Part shown: piece after piece, positions 1-11,139 of the stretch | Position numbering within the stretch: the stretch's first letter is position 1 | Layout: each line of letters opens with the position of its first letter | From: Larix kaempferi | Taxonomy: Eukaryota; Streptophyta; Pinopsida; Pinales; Pinaceae | Direction of reading: 5' to 3' | NCBI GenBank assembly: GCA_027924585.1 | Contig: BSBM01000361.1 | Coordinates: 66,810,001 to 66,874,000 of the forward strand | Length of the DNA: 64,000 nucleotides | Position numbers and translations under genes: made by a program | The notes under the pieces: generated by a model | Database searches by the model: none | Told to the model about the DNA's origin: nothing | Seen by the model: only the letters and a program-made list of their open reading frames with translations

Positions 1-2690
1 GGAAAAGTTGGACAAGTGGCATTCATGGGAATATCTCCCTAATTCAAGTTGGGATGAGTCTCTTGGAGGGAATTCGAGCTAAGGATGCCTTGGGAGGTTA
101 ATAAAAGACAAGAAAAAATAAGGATACTAGCTTTTGATAATTTTTCATCTGGAAAAAATTGGAGAGCTTAGCTTGTCCTTGCAAGGTGGATACTTATCCT
201 TCTTGCCTTAGAACCAATTTCAAGGGTGCAAGATTCCAATCCTAGTTGGTTTATGGAGAGGAGATTCAGACCTCTCAAAATATATTCATGGATATGCTTT
301 TATGCAGGTTCAAACCCCAACTGATTTCGATTTCATCTTCTCTCATTCTTCTCTATGCCTATTCTACTATCTTTCTCTCAATGTCATGTAAATGTGCAAG
401 GGCGAACTTGTTGTTGCATATAGTTAGTGAAGGACTATTATTTCGACTTCATGGACATGTTAGCTGCTATATATCTCTGTAATAATCATATCCTCATATC
501 CACAGATCAAAACATTATGTATTTCAAGTGATATTTACATTCAAGGAAGAGATTCGAGCTATCCCCATAGCATTTGCATAGTGATTTTGGAATGTTATTG
601 TACCTGTTTTATATTAGAGTTTGATGAGTTATTTATCATGTTATGAGATGGATATGAATTTAATTTTATGGCCCAAATGATGTGTGCAGACCTCTGAATT
701 GTTAATATGGTTTATGAATAAATTCGAGACTCCTTGCCCACCAATTTCACCTCAAAAACTAGACTCTAGAAGCTGTTGTTCATTAGGATGCCTATTCGAC
801 CCTAAAACCAAATATTATGCTGCACATATACTATTTATAATAGATCCAAGCATAATATCAAGAATTAATGAAGGCTGTATAGTGTTTGGAAGAGCATCTA
901 ATGCCAGACCTAAGGGGGATCTCCACTTCTCAAATTAACTAGTCTTGTTCCGAAACTTCTTCCCATGCAATTTGCAGACCATGGATGAGTATATAAGTTA
1001 TTTATATGTATTATAGGTGTGTTAATATTTTATATGCCCCATCAATACCTTCCTCCCCAAATTTGAAATCATTTGGAGGTGTTTGGAACCAGTTGTAAGA
1101 AAAACCCTAGAGTCAAAACAAGGTGAATCCAAGGACTTTCCTTTGAAGGGATACTACAAAAAACTCTAGAAGGAGGGAAAAGGTGAATGAAGAGTTATAA
1201 AAGAAGGATGAGGGATAATGTGAGAGAAGTTTTAGCATTTTTAATTTTGAATTGAATAGCTCTTGTGGCTTTCAATTTTGGGAGATGTGCTCCTTGCATT
1301 TGTGACTATATTTGGTGGTGAAATATTCCACCCTAGCTAGTGTGAGAGGAGAGATAATCCAAATCTCTTCATTTGGGCTTCATTGTGGGTGTTGAGAAAG
1401 ATCATCCAGATCTTTCTATTGAGATTCATTAATCAAAGTATGTTTTGAGTTTGATTGTAGATCTGAAGATTCATTAGTATTTTAGTGTTTCCGTTGTGTT
1501 GGTTTTCTGGTGTTTTCGGTGTGGAGGGTGCACTTGCTCTCACATAGTTTTAGTTTCCATTGTTTTCAGAGATTGGAGGGCACATCAGTGGATCCCATTT
1601 TTATTGAATTCATATATCTTGGGATGGATATCATGTACATATAAATGAGGGAATGATTTGGGAGGAAGATCTATCATTTGGAGATGATTTCCATTGATTT
1701 AGAGCTTGGACTGGTGTAGATGCCCCGAGAATGAAATTCTATTTTTGGTAGTTCTATGCATTTCTATGTTCTTATTCCTATTCCATTGCATACAGAGCAC
1801 CGTTTCCAGTAAGGAACACCTTTTTGCGCACCCAAAATTTTTTCCATATGCCCTAGATATCATCATTTTACCGGATCTACTATATTCAACATCTCTTCTG
1901 GTGGAGGGGCGCACCTCTACATTTCTATCTCTGTAATTCTTGGGTTTCAAGATACTATAAGAGACATTAAACTTTGAATGCTATCCATATAAGTATTTTT
2001 ACTGCTCCCATCCATTCATAACAAAGATTCACAATGATTTTATCATATTATGCTCCAATATTGGTGTTGTTGGTTGAACTATGAATAGATTTGAATTCAT
2101 GGTTGTACAATATTTATGTAATGTGTATTAAAATTTCATATCAGTTCATTGAAATTGGTTGGTGGGTTATTTTTCTTGATTTGGGTGTGTTAGGGTTGAG
2201 TTGGAGCTGTTAGGAAAGATTTGGGCTGATTATGAGGTGATTGGGTCAAGTTGGAAATCAAGTAGTCCTTGTGGTGAAATTCGAGCTAGTCCTCCTAGAT
2301 TCGAATTGATGCTTATGGAGTTGTTCATGCTTGACCAAAACTGAAATATATACATCATTTGTTGTTCATTGAGTCAAGAAACCCTCCTTTGAATCTGGTG
2401 ATGTGATTTGTACTTTCCATGCTTCAATATTCATGATAAAGAGGTTGCATACAAAGTGTTTAAAGAAATCTCCGAATCAGACTTAACAACCATCTACCAA
2501 AACTATATATCAGGCCCAATTAAACACATTACAGTGGTACGAAGCAAACATTTTGGGCTACACCATATTATTCAAATCGAAGAGCATATACTTAAACCAT
2601 TTTTGCTAAAATATTTGGGATGTCAATTTAACCTCTATTAAAAAGTTGGAAAACGGGAGTTAATATTCCTAGTTTTTTAAATTGGGGATA
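1..2690. other. intergenic stretch, no recognised gene
   Basis: No reading frame here resembles a protein family I know. The longest open frames are under 90 codons and look like chance. The stretch is AT-rich with recurring short words such as ATTCGAGCT. A primer-binding-like site directly follows at 2697, so part of the right end could be an old LTR or leader, but I could not find a matching second LTR. Confidence 0.4.
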
Positions 2691-2696
2691 TTATAG

Positions 2697-2708
2697 TGGT
2701 ATCAAAGC
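2697..2708 (+). other. primer-binding-site-like sequence (tRNA-iMet type)
   Basis: TGGTATCAAAGC differs by one base from the usual plant retrotransposon primer site TGGTATCAGAGC. It would imply a plus-strand LTR ending near 2695. No partner LTR or polypurine tract was found, so this may be a relic or chance. Confidence 0.3.
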
Positions 2709-2715
2709 ATGTTCC

Positions 2716-2943
2716 TTGACAGATGCGGGAACTAAAGAAAAAAATTCAACAAGGATTGTAGACATGGATGTACTTGGTGATGACAAGTTGGTACTGGATA
2801 CATGGGAGCTTGAGGAGAGCTTATCATGGGAAGAGTCATTGTCTGAAGATGGCTTCAATTCTTTGGTGGACGACAATGAAAGATTTGAAACAATGGATAG
2901 AGGTTTGCATGATCCAAATGAGGTTGATGATTTTTTTTTATGA
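2716..2943 (+). CDS. short acidic ORF, unrecognised
   Basis: This 75-codon frame starts 8 bases after the primer-site-like sequence and is rich in Asp and Glu. I recognise no domain. It could be the start of a retroelement leader ORF cut off by the small-LTR element that begins at 2979. It could equally be chance, and composition is the only support. Confidence 0.2.
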   Translation: MTDAGTKEKNSTRIVDMDVLGDDKLVLDTWELEESLSWEESLSEDGFNSLVDDNERFETMDRGLHDPNEVDDFFL

Positions 2944-2978
2944 CATCATATACAATGTTGAAGAGGAAGTTTCTTCAA

Positions 2979-3102
2979 TGGATAGATTTGTACACCCACA
3001 AAGGGCTGAACTAGAGACGACTAACCGATTATAGAACTAAATAACAAAGAATGTACTTAACAACAACTAACACACTTAACCAAGAGATTACTACTTCTAA
3101 CA
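2979..3102 (-). repeat. 3' LTR (left copy) of small-LTR element
   Basis: On the plus strand it runs from TGGATAGA to TTCTAACA, that is TG...CA. It matches the right copy at both ends but is shorter in the middle. Confidence 0.5.
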
Positions 3103-3480
3103 CTCTGCCTATTTCTTTCATCTTCATCTTCAAAGATAGGATGTTCACCTGGCTCCAAATCCGATATTGTTGTCGTCCTCCTGCCTTGCTTTCAATAGTA
3201 TCTTCAATCAATTGATCTTTGTGATTGATTGTCTTCTTCATCTCATTGTGTCTCCACTCAAGAATCTTCCCCAAACACAAATAGGATGTTCGCTTGGATC
3301 CCAAATCTGATATTGTTGTCGTCCTCCTGCCTTGCTTTGATGTTCGCTTGGATCCCAAATCTGATATTGTTATCTTTCTCCTGCCTTGCTTTCAATAGTA
3401 TCTCCACTCAATTGATCTTTGTGGTTGACTGTCTTCTTCGTCTCATTGTGTCTCCACTCAAGAATCTTCCTCAAACACTT
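3103..3480. repeat. imperfect direct repeats inside the small-LTR element
   Basis: Two repeated blocks alternate here. One contains CTCATTGTGTCTCCACTCAAG (near 3240 and 3440). The other contains GGATCCCAAATCTGATATTG and a following TCCTGCCTTGCTTT segment (near 3150, 3295 and 3350). The pattern looks like local slippage or unequal exchange, and it sits between the element's ORF and its 3' LTR. Confidence 0.6.
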
Positions 3481-3483
3481 CAA

Positions 3484-4296
3484 TTATTCTTCTATCTCAA
3501 TGTTCAATTCTATTCCTTGCAGGTGTATGTTATTGAACTTCATTTCCTGTTGCATTTCTAAAATGATAATTTCAACTTCTTGCCTTGTATTTTTATTGTC
3601 ATATTCTTTACATGCTACAATCTTCTTGTTCATGTCTTCACAAATCCTTGGATTTTCTAGCCATTCTTTTAGCATTTTCAACTCTTCATCATAATTTGTT
3701 AGCACTACATCCAAATGATGCTCTTCTTTCTCATTACCTGCATAATTTGCATATATACACAAATTTTTAGTTCCAAAATCATGAGATTCTTTGGTCTCGA
3801 TTGATGCATCTTGGGCATCTTTCATGTCTTCACAAATCCTTGGATTTTCTAGCCATTCTTCTAGCATTCTCAACTCTTCATCATAATTTTTCAGCACTAT
3901 ATCCAAATGATGTTCTTCTTTCTCAGTACCTGCATAATCTGCATACATACACAAATTTTTAGTTCCAAAAACATGAGATTCTTTGGTCTCGATTGATGCA
4001 CTAGGCATCTTTTCCATGTGCTGGAGTGAACTCTCCAAACACTCTCCAAGACTGTCATCTTGTTTCTCATCAAATACTGCTACATGGGTAGTTTTATCTT
4101 CAACTAAATTTTCATCAACAAAGTCTTTTGCTGGGTTCACTAAGTTAATGTCATTAACAATATCTGTTGCTGGATTATCCAAATTTTGTTCACCATCACA
4201 AGCTGCTACAATGACAACTTTAACAACAACTTCATCATCCACTAGTGTTTCTACGCAGTGGGATTCACCTTCCTCTTCATACTCTTTAGCACACAC
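3484..4296 (-). CDS. acidic protein with a ~65-residue internal duplication, unknown function
   Basis: This 270-codon frame encodes a Glu/Asp-rich, mostly hydrophilic protein. Its centre holds two consecutive, strongly similar copies of a block that begins ASIETKESH, continues FGTKNLC and ends EEWLENPRICEDM (second copy KEWLENPRICEDM). The DNA is duplicated in step (about 3640-3830 versus 3830-4010), so the repeat arose by tandem duplication. The C-terminus has a predicted coiled-coil character. It lies downstream of a copia gag-like start in the same element, on the same strand. I recognise no family. It is either a degenerate gag extension or a captured segment. Confidence 0.45.
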   Translation of the reverse strand: MCAKEYEEEGESHCVETLVDDEVVVKVVIVAACDGEQNLDNPATDIVNDINLVNPAKDFVDENLVEDKTTHVAVFDEKQDDSLGECLESSLQHMEKMPSASIETKESHVFGTKNLCMYADYAGTEKEEHHLDIVLKNYDEELRMLEEWLENPRICEDMKDAQDASIETKESHDFGTKNLCIYANYAGNEKEEHHLDVVLTNYDEELKMLKEWLENPRICEDMNKKIVACKEYDNKNTRQEVEIIILEMQQEMKFNNIHLQGIELNIEIEE

Positions 4297-4439
4297 AAGG
4301 TCTTCAATATATTCTTCTCCTCTACTTTATCAAGGAGTTCTTCAACTTTCTCGTCTTCATCTTCTTTCTCTGTTTCACACATAGAAGCTTCTTTTAATGT
4401 ACCAATATGCTGCAAAGTAATTATGTTTCTTCCATAAAT

Positions 4440-4673
4440 TTATTGAACAAAAAAAATATTCCATTTTATTGCCCAAATTTTATAATTCATACCTGAGAAA
4501 AATGTCAAAATTGGCATTGATCTTCTCAATATTTCATCTATCTCCTCATCTTCATTTGGTTTACTCTGCTCTTCATCTTCATTGATATGGCCGATCTCTG
4601 CAATTTGATTCTTGTCTTCATCATCTTCTCGATTTATGAGCTCTTCTACTACAACTGTAACCTCACCATACAT
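4440..4673 (-). pseudogene. copia gag N-terminus fragment
   Basis: The C-terminal third of this 77-codon frame reads MPILTFFSGMNYKIWAIKW. That resembles the opening of Ty1/Copia gag proteins, where a Leu-rich start is followed by N-Y-x-x-W-x-x-x-M. The N-terminal part is acidic. The frame stops just after this motif, and the remaining gag and all of pol are absent. It is the best evidence that the surrounding small-LTR element descends from a copia element. Confidence 0.45.
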
Positions 4674-6066
4674 CTTTACAAATTAGGCCTCCTCTACCCT
4701 TCTGTTCTTTTTCGCAATTTGTTTGATATCTCTTCTTGAATGTTTTAATCTTCACATATAACCCATTACAAAATTTATTTGTATCTTCAACACAAGCTTC
4801 AATCTTGACAAACAAATTGTCTTCTTGTTGGGAGTAACCAAAAAACTTTTTAATATTTTTTTTTTATTCTTTGGTTTTTTAAACGAGATCTTTACCTTTT
4901 TATTTATTCTTTGGTTTTTAAAACCAAGACCTTTGTTTTTTATTATTCTTTATTTTTAAAACCAAAACCTTTGCTCTACAATTACGGGTCGGGTCTGTTC
5001 ACAAACTGTATCTTTAAATCCTTTCACAATACTTTCAAAACTTCTTTAAAATTTTAAAAAGACCGTTTATCATTCCCATATAAAATTTGCCTTGGTTTCA
5101 AATTTGAATATGATATTCACAATCCAATACGAATTTGAGATACTTAACTTATAACTATTTTTTAAAACATAATTCCATTAACCATTTAAAAAGATTCCAT
5201 GAACCATTCAAGAATATAAAACAAACTAGCGAAATCTCATTTTCTAAAACCATTTCTTATTGTTTGAAAAAATTGACTCTTTCACGTGTTAACTTACGGC
5301 TTTTTGTTTCCAAGAGAACGGCTTTCCTTTCCTACTCCTTACGCAAGGTGATCGATGTTTTCATCAAATTAGAAAAAAACTTCACTTTTGCCAGGTTTAA
5401 CTTCTTCACGACAGCGGTTCTTCACATTTGACGGACTGCAAATTTTTAAATTTTTTTTAAAACTGGCTGGGCTCCTTCTATGCAGCGATTTCCTCCATCT
5501 TTTTAAGCAGCGATCTAAATCAACAATCGGTATTTTTAGGCAGCAATTTTTTTATGCCGAATTTTCTTCACATAAGAGGGACAAACTTACTTCTCACAGA
5601 TTCTGTCTACACAAAACTGTAGCTTTTGCTTCAAAAATTTCTCACAACACCGAACTTCTTCGGCAATAATTCTTCATCACTTTCTCTTTACGCTGGACCT
5701 CATATGGGGCAGCAGGCATCCTTTTAGCAACTGCAGTGGACAACAAACTTTCTTACAAATGGCACAGCCCAGGCTTTGTCTTCAACAGGCTTTTCTACCA
5801 CAAACTAATCCAACCGATGACTGGTGGCTTCTCAAACGACAACATCAGTTATCCAAACAAATTTCTGGCTAGTTACTTAGAACTTCTCCTGCTTCTATAG
5901 GAACACCGGCTTCAATAGACTTCAACAACAGACTTTACTGTGCATTGAGTACCGGCTTCAACAAACTTCACTAGAGAGCAGACTTCCCTTTGCATGTGCA
6001 GCAACAACTTCAACAAAACCTCCAATCAAGAAGATGCTCCTAAATCAATTTTTGGATTTACCAAAG

Positions 6067-6078
6067 GCTCTGATTCCA
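6067..6078 (-). other. primer-binding site of small-LTR element
   Basis: On the minus strand the sequence is TGGAATCAGAGC, one base off the iMet-type site. It lies about 10 bases inside the right LTR. An inverted repeat (CCATAT...ATATGG) overlaps the junction. Confidence 0.5.
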
Positions 6079-6088
6079 TATTCAAATA

Positions 6089-6248
6089 TGGACAGAGACT
6101 AACAAAATAGTTACAAGCACAAATTAGGGCTGAACTACAGATTTAATATTACATAATTATATATATATGTTACATAATTGTAGATATATGTTACATGTTT
6201 GACAGTTAAAGTTAATACCAGCTAACCAATATATTACTACTTCTAACA
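6089..6248 (-). repeat. 5' LTR (right copy) of small-LTR element
   Basis: It runs from TGGACAGA to TTCTAACA on the plus strand and matches the left copy at both ends. The middle has an extra TTACAT/ATATAT-rich stretch. Confidence 0.5.
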
Positions 6249-6574
6249 GTAATCGCTTATCCAAAGAGACCAAGTTTACATAGCTACATCATCATTTCCA
6301 AAAAAAACTGAGTTCTATCAATTCCAAAATATGGCTGGAATAAACATAAAAACTTTGAAAAACGTCCACAATCCTGTGATAAGTATCATCAAGAGTTACA
6401 AAAAAATTGAAAATAGTGCTATATGCCTCTCCAGGACCAACACTCTGTGTTAACAAAAGAAAAATTAAAACTTATACAGTTTTCTAACAAAAACGAAAAC
6501 AGACTAATTCAACCCACAACTACAACTAGAACTGAAAAGATATCAGCATCAGTTAATAAGCTGTGAAAGAACCT

Positions 6575-7145
6575 TTGGACACTACTCAATAATCTTTGAT
6601 CTCTCCAAAATATATGATGCCTTCTTATAAGCCAATTGCTCTTTTGGATAAAATATCTGCCACAGTATTACTCACGATAAATATGCTTTAGGAAATTTTA
6701 TTATTAAATGAGTTCAATAATCTTTGATTCAAAATAAATGATGCTTTCTTGTAATCTAATTGTTTTTTTGATAAAATATCTGCCACCGTATTAAAAAGTA
6801 TGCTCAAGGAAATTTCATTAAAAAAGCTTTGTAGTAGCTTAATTCTGGAACACTACTGGTCCAACGAAGCCACTTGAAGATTAACAGTTCTAATAGCCAG
6901 TTAATGATACATTTTGAATCTCTCATCATCTCATGTAAAGTAACATAATACCTTTAATCAAAACAAACAATAATAAAGCCCATAATGTCAATAATTCCTA
7001 TTTGTTGTTTGTTCCTAAACCACATCCCACAACCACATCCCAATCACAAGAGAAAACAGTAAGCATTGTTAATTTGTAGCAACATTCCCCCTCCACACAA
7101 ACCCAACTGAGCTGCTCCATTGAAAAACCCAATAAACCTATCATC
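6575..7145 (-). pseudogene. LINE-type RNase H domain remnant
   Basis: Reading the minus strand from about 7139, one frame gives FFNGAAQLGLCGGGMLLQ, the opening of the plant RNase H domain found in LINE-type elements (normally FFDGA...G..G). Further on come a DSKCIINWL-like helix and a C-terminal VADILSKRAIGL segment, which matches the usual N-x-x-A-D-x-L-S-K motif. The first catalytic Asp is Asn, and stops and frame changes occur between the motifs. The C-terminal segment is present twice in the DNA (about 6583-6700 and 6712-6825). The domain once cleaved RNA in RNA-DNA hybrids; this copy is dead. Confidence 0.65.
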
Positions 7146-7439
7146 TACAAGACAAGAGAAGGCTCATAAATGAGTCTAGCCTTTTTAATACTTTCTTCTT
7201 ATGGAATTCCTTTTGTATGTGTATTTTGTGATTGCAATATTTAATTACACTTATATGTGTTTATATTTTAGAATTTAGGGTGGAGTAACATGTATCTTTT
7301 CCTAAAACATAGAGTACTATCTAGATTGATTTTATGAACTTTTTTTTCCAAATTCAAAATAAACAATTATAAAAAAATACAAAAATAATTGATAATTAAT
7401 GCATGAATAAATGATAACTGATAAATAACCAAAAATTAA

Positions 7440-7830
7440 ATAATTGTACTAATATGATATCTTCTACTTCATTCAATTCCATTTCAATTTAATCATCCAG
7501 ACTATCATTTTGCTATGATCGCTTATCTAATTACTAATCTGATATCTGCTTAGACTACACCCAATTCTATTTGCATTTTATCACCCGTGCCCTCTATTTG
7601 CTATGATTTCTTTCCAAATTCTAATGTCATATGACTTTACTCAACTCCATTTTAATTTGCTCATCCGCGCCCTTTGTTGTGATTGCTTATCCAATTTATA
7701 ATTTGATAGATCTTACTTCGACTTCACTCAATTCCCTTTGCATTTCATCATCCCCACACTCCATTTGTTGTGATTGCTTATCCAATTTCTAATCTGACAT
7801 CTGCGTAGAGTTCACTCAATCCAATTGAGT
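7440..7830. repeat. degenerate tandem repeat, unit roughly 85-95 bp
   Basis: About four diverged units share the words TTGTTGTGATTGCTTATCC, AATTTCTAATCTGA and CACTCAATTC followed by CATTTCATCATCC. From 7860 to 7990 related words occur in inverted form (TTGGATGAG, AAATCACAACAAATTG), suggesting an old inverted arm. Confidence 0.55.
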
Positions 7831-8384
7831 TAACTTGAATTAACTTGAAGCACATATTGGATTTTAAAAATTGAGTGACCATGAAGCAGATTTTTGGATG
7901 AGTGAAGCAGATTTTGGATTAGAAATTGGATGAGCAAAGTAGCGATTGGAAGTAAGTGAACTGAAAGCAAATATTGGATGAGAAATCACAACAAATTGAA
8001 GACATGATCAAATGCAAAGGTTGCAAGAGCAACTACATGAAGAACATAATTTCAACGATGAACTGCTAGCCTCAGTAGAGTCGGTGGAATCTTGCTGTTG
8101 AGAGCTGCAATCTCTCACACGTTCGACTTGAGTACTGCAAGGTCCAAGGAATTGAAAGGCCAATTATTGGAGTGAAAGATTTGAACCGAGCACATGTGCT
8201 ATGGAATTGTTGGGAACGCTTTTTAAAATACTAAAAACGCATTGCACAGTACCAAACCATTCTAATCATATTCTTCTTGTTGTTATTAAAATAATAATTG
8301 TCTGAAGACAGAACAAACTAACATCCTCCCACAACTTTTTTGTTTTGGAACAGTGACATTAAAGAATTAAACAAAAGCCCGTAT

Positions 8385-8725
8385 CAAGGGCTAAAGGCTT
8401 GCTAGCAGCTAAAATGGTGTAGCTAAAATAGCTTGCAATCAGACAGACAACAAACCAACATCCTCTCACCACAACAATTTTGTTTACAGTTTTGCACCAA
8501 CGACATTGAACAGTTAAAAGGACTCATATGAAGGGCTAAAGGCTCGTTAGAAACAAAATAAGAGACTGACACTAGTGTAGCTGGACCATTGACATTAAAT
8601 AAGTAAACAGAGCCCCATAGGAAGGCTAAAGGCTTGTTAACAACAAAATAAGAGACTAATAAGCCCCATAGGAAGGGCTAGAGGCTTGTTAACAACAAAA
8701 TAAGAGACTAATAATAGTGTAGTTA
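8385..8725. repeat. tandem repeat with GGGCTAAAGGCTTGTTA core
   Basis: Four to five diverged copies of a core containing AGGGCTAAAGGCTYGTTA and AACAAAATAAGAGACTA occur with variable spacing. The last two copies are nearly identical, so copy number changed more than once. Confidence 0.6.
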
Positions 8726-9004
8726 ATACAGCTTTTATCATAGTTGCATTTATAGGTGTTTATATTGTAGAATTTGAGGTGGATTAGTACCTATATTTTT
8801 CTTAGATTGTAAGAGGATGTCACACAGGTGTACTATTCAAATTGATTTTATGGTCATTGTTCCAAATTTGAAATAAACAATTTAAAAAAAAAAAATCTAA
8901 ACTAACTAGTAGCTGATGTATAAATAACTTAACTTATGCAGATAACAATGTGACAGACACCTCTTTAACTAAAATAAAGCAAGAACAAATTAAGTAGCTA
9001 TGCT

Positions 9005-9132
9005 AGTATAATATATATTGGAAATTATATGTTGTCCTTATCATTAAATCAAAATTCATTAATACAATATATTATTGGAAGTTATATGTTGTAATTATCA
9101 TTAAATCAAAATTCATTAATACAATATATTAG
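9005..9132. repeat. 62-bp direct duplication
   Basis: A segment containing TTATCATTAAATCAAAATTC and ACAATATATTA occurs twice head to tail with few differences. Confidence 0.6.
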
Positions 9133-9376
9133 ATATATTTAACTTAGTACTGAATATTTAAACAAAATATACAATATATTAGACTTTCTCATTCATTTTA
9201 ATGACATGATCATAAGTTCAAGCTGTACAATCCTTATAAGCGAATTATTTAAGTATAAACTTACAATACTTGTAAGCGGATTTGATTAAATATGAATAGA
9301 GTAATAACTGGACTGGAAGTGAGTAGACGTAACGACTTGTTAGCCATTTTTGGCGCTCACACACAGGGATGCCATT

Positions 9377-9970
9377 TCATCCTCCGGTGGCGGCGAATGC
9401 ATTAACAAGAGCGAGGGCATTACTGTTCAATTTATACATCTGCTCCACACGCATGGTAACCATGGCCTTTACTATCCCCTTGACATCCTGAAAGCCGTCG
9501 AGGCAGGAGTCCTCGTTGGTGAGGGCGGCACTCAGCCACGTCTGCACGTCGCTCATCTGAGAGTTGAAGATATTCGGCCTCAAGTGCTTCAGCACCGCCA
9601 GAGATCCGTGAATCTCGTCCCTGGTGTCCTCCAAATTGTCAATACAATCCTCAAGTGCCTCTCTTTCTCTCTGACTCATCTTGGCAGCTCTGTTTTTCAG
9701 GCCGGTGGCCCAGACTGAAACATTGCGGGCATGCAGCAGGCTCATGTTCACGGCCGCCTTCACAAGCTCCTTCTGCGTCGGCTCCAGAGATCCCGCGTAG
9801 GAAGAAAACGAAGAAACGCAGAGCTCCGAATACCGAGTCACATTGCACGAGGCTTTTATAAACTCAGTGATATTATTCACGGCCCCCGTTGCTGCTACTG
9901 AAGCCAGGGTTGCAGAAATTAGGATAATAAAAACATAAGGGGTCCTTGAATCCATGCCAATTCTATTCAT
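9377..9970 (-). CDS. invertase/pectin methylesterase inhibitor (PMEI) domain protein
   Basis: This intact 197-codon frame ends at TGA. An N-terminal hydrophobic stretch (about residues 10-30, ending near the VAATGA segment) looks like a signal peptide, so the product is probably secreted to the cell wall. The mature part has the PMEI hallmarks: two close cysteines in SCNVTRYSELCVSS, then later cysteines in LEDCIDNL and DSCLDGF, expected to form two disulfides in a four-helix bundle. Length and order fit stand-alone PMEI or invertase-inhibitor proteins, which bind pectin methylesterase or acid invertase in the apoplast. Sequence alone does not tell which enzyme is the target. An alternative start is Met6. 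No intron is needed. It is the only intact host-like gene in the window and is flanked by transposon debris. Confidence 0.9.
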   Translation of the reverse strand: MNRIGMDSRTPYVFIILISATLASVAATGAVNNITEFIKASCNVTRYSELCVSSFSSYAGSLEPTQKELVKAAVNMSLLHARNVSVWATGLKNRAAKMSQREREALEDCIDNLEDTRDEIHGSLAVLKHLRPNIFNSQMSDVQTWLSAALTNEDSCLDGFQDVKGIVKAMVTMRVEQMYKLNSNALALVNAFAATGG

Positions 9971-10070
9971 GACAGTGTAAAGAATGTAGGATGCAAAACG
10001 AGCCGAAGGTGAACACAGCGATCGAAGAGAGTTGCAGGGCGCCTCGTGTCATAGGTGCTTCTTGCTTCAC

Positions 10071-10080
10071 CATAAATAGA
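10071..10080 (-). promoter_or_regulatory. candidate TATA box of the PMEI gene
   Basis: On the minus strand the sequence reads TCTATTTATG, about 100 bases upstream of the start codon, which would leave a leader of roughly 70 bases. The box is weak compared with TATAAATA. Confidence 0.35.
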
Positions 10081-11139
10081 GAGATTTGCACGCTTTTTGG
10101 GAATGGTTAATTACATGTTACTTTGTCGGGGCGGATTGCGGTTATTCCAGGTTTCCTGTGATCTATGTTTTCATTCTCCCGAATCCCGTTCCTGTTGCTT
10201 CAAGTCTGGGCCCAGGGGATTGTCACGCGACGTTAAGAAATCTCACAATCTTCGCATGAAGGAGTTTTAGGGTGCAAGTTTTTTGAATTAGTTAGTTATT
10301 TTCATTTCTGTGAATAATATGAACATTCAAAAATTTGCAGTTATTCAAAGATTTTTTTTGAAATAGTTATTTTCTGTTTTAGTATGACATAGAAAACGAG
10401 TATTGAGTATTGTATAGTAATCATTTTAGGTTCTGGATTTTTACTTTTTTCTATTTTAATTATGGTTATATATATAATATTAAATGGATTTCACATTTGC
10501 AAAAATATTAAATATTGCTATTGTCTAAAACATCTATTATTTCACCTGGAAATCCGAACTCAGGGTCCGGGCTCAAACAAAAATAGTAGACTCCCTGCAG
10601 CATCATGGCTGTCTAGATGGATCCAACTACACTGAATTTGGGCTCGACACTATTTATTTTAGATCTAATATTTGTGGGTAACTACATTTTGTAAATCTTA
10701 CAACTTTTTGTAAATCTCACAACTTGTATCCTTAATTTCAACAATTTTAATTTCAGTCTGAAAGATAACAAAAAATCCATCTAAAATGTATATATGCAAT
10801 TTAGATAATTTCAAATTTCAGTTAGAAAAATCACTAAAAACCATCTAAAAAGTAGAATGTTTAGCCTCTCTCATATATAAAAAAAACACTACTACAATTT
10901 AAATAAATATCATAATAAATTATTATGATATATTAAAAAAGAGGATGAATCAATAACAAAACTAGAGTTTACAGGAAAAAAAATAATGACAAAATACTTA
11001 CATGCCACGTCCCATCACCATCCTTCACAAAAAAAAAATTGGCATCTTGAGCACCCTTGCCATTAGGGACATAATAATTTGTGACAAAGAACATCTTAAT
11101 TAAGAATTAAAATATCTTTCTAGTGTCCTTCAAAACAAA
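10081..11139. other. AT-rich intergenic DNA
   Basis: Apart from any upstream promoter elements of the PMEI gene on the minus strand, I see no coding or repeat structure here. Confidence 0.45.

Larger units (their letters stand above)
2979..6248 (-). mobile_element. small-LTR non-autonomous copia-derived retroelement (TRIM-like)
   Basis: Two related end sequences flank about 3 kb. Read on the minus strand, both begin TGTTAGAAGTAGTAAT and share a block matching AGGGCTGAACTA (on the plus strand) near the other end. The left copy (2979-3102) is about 124 bp and the right copy (6089-6248) about 160 bp. A minus-strand primer site TGGAATCAGAGC (6067-6078) lies just inside the right copy. A pyrimidine-rich run after 3102 would be the polypurine tract. 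Inside are a gag-like start and an acidic repeat protein, with no protease, integrase or reverse transcriptase. LTRs this short fit TRIM/SMART-type elements. No target-site duplication was found: the flanks read TTCAA and GTAAT. Confidence 0.55.
7160..9340. other. AT-rich intergenic stretch with local repeats
   Basis: No coding signal is seen. The stretch holds three separate local repeat groups, annotated individually, and otherwise unremarkable AT-rich sequence. Confidence 0.5.

Noticed and set aside
2408-2641. 77-codon frame with KVFKEISESDLTTIY, thought to be a PPR fragment
   Set aside because: Only a few residues fit, and no second motif or continuation was found.
9350-9861. Plus- and minus-strand frames overlapping the PMEI gene
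   Set aside because: They lack domains and lie opposite or out of phase with the conserved PMEI frame.
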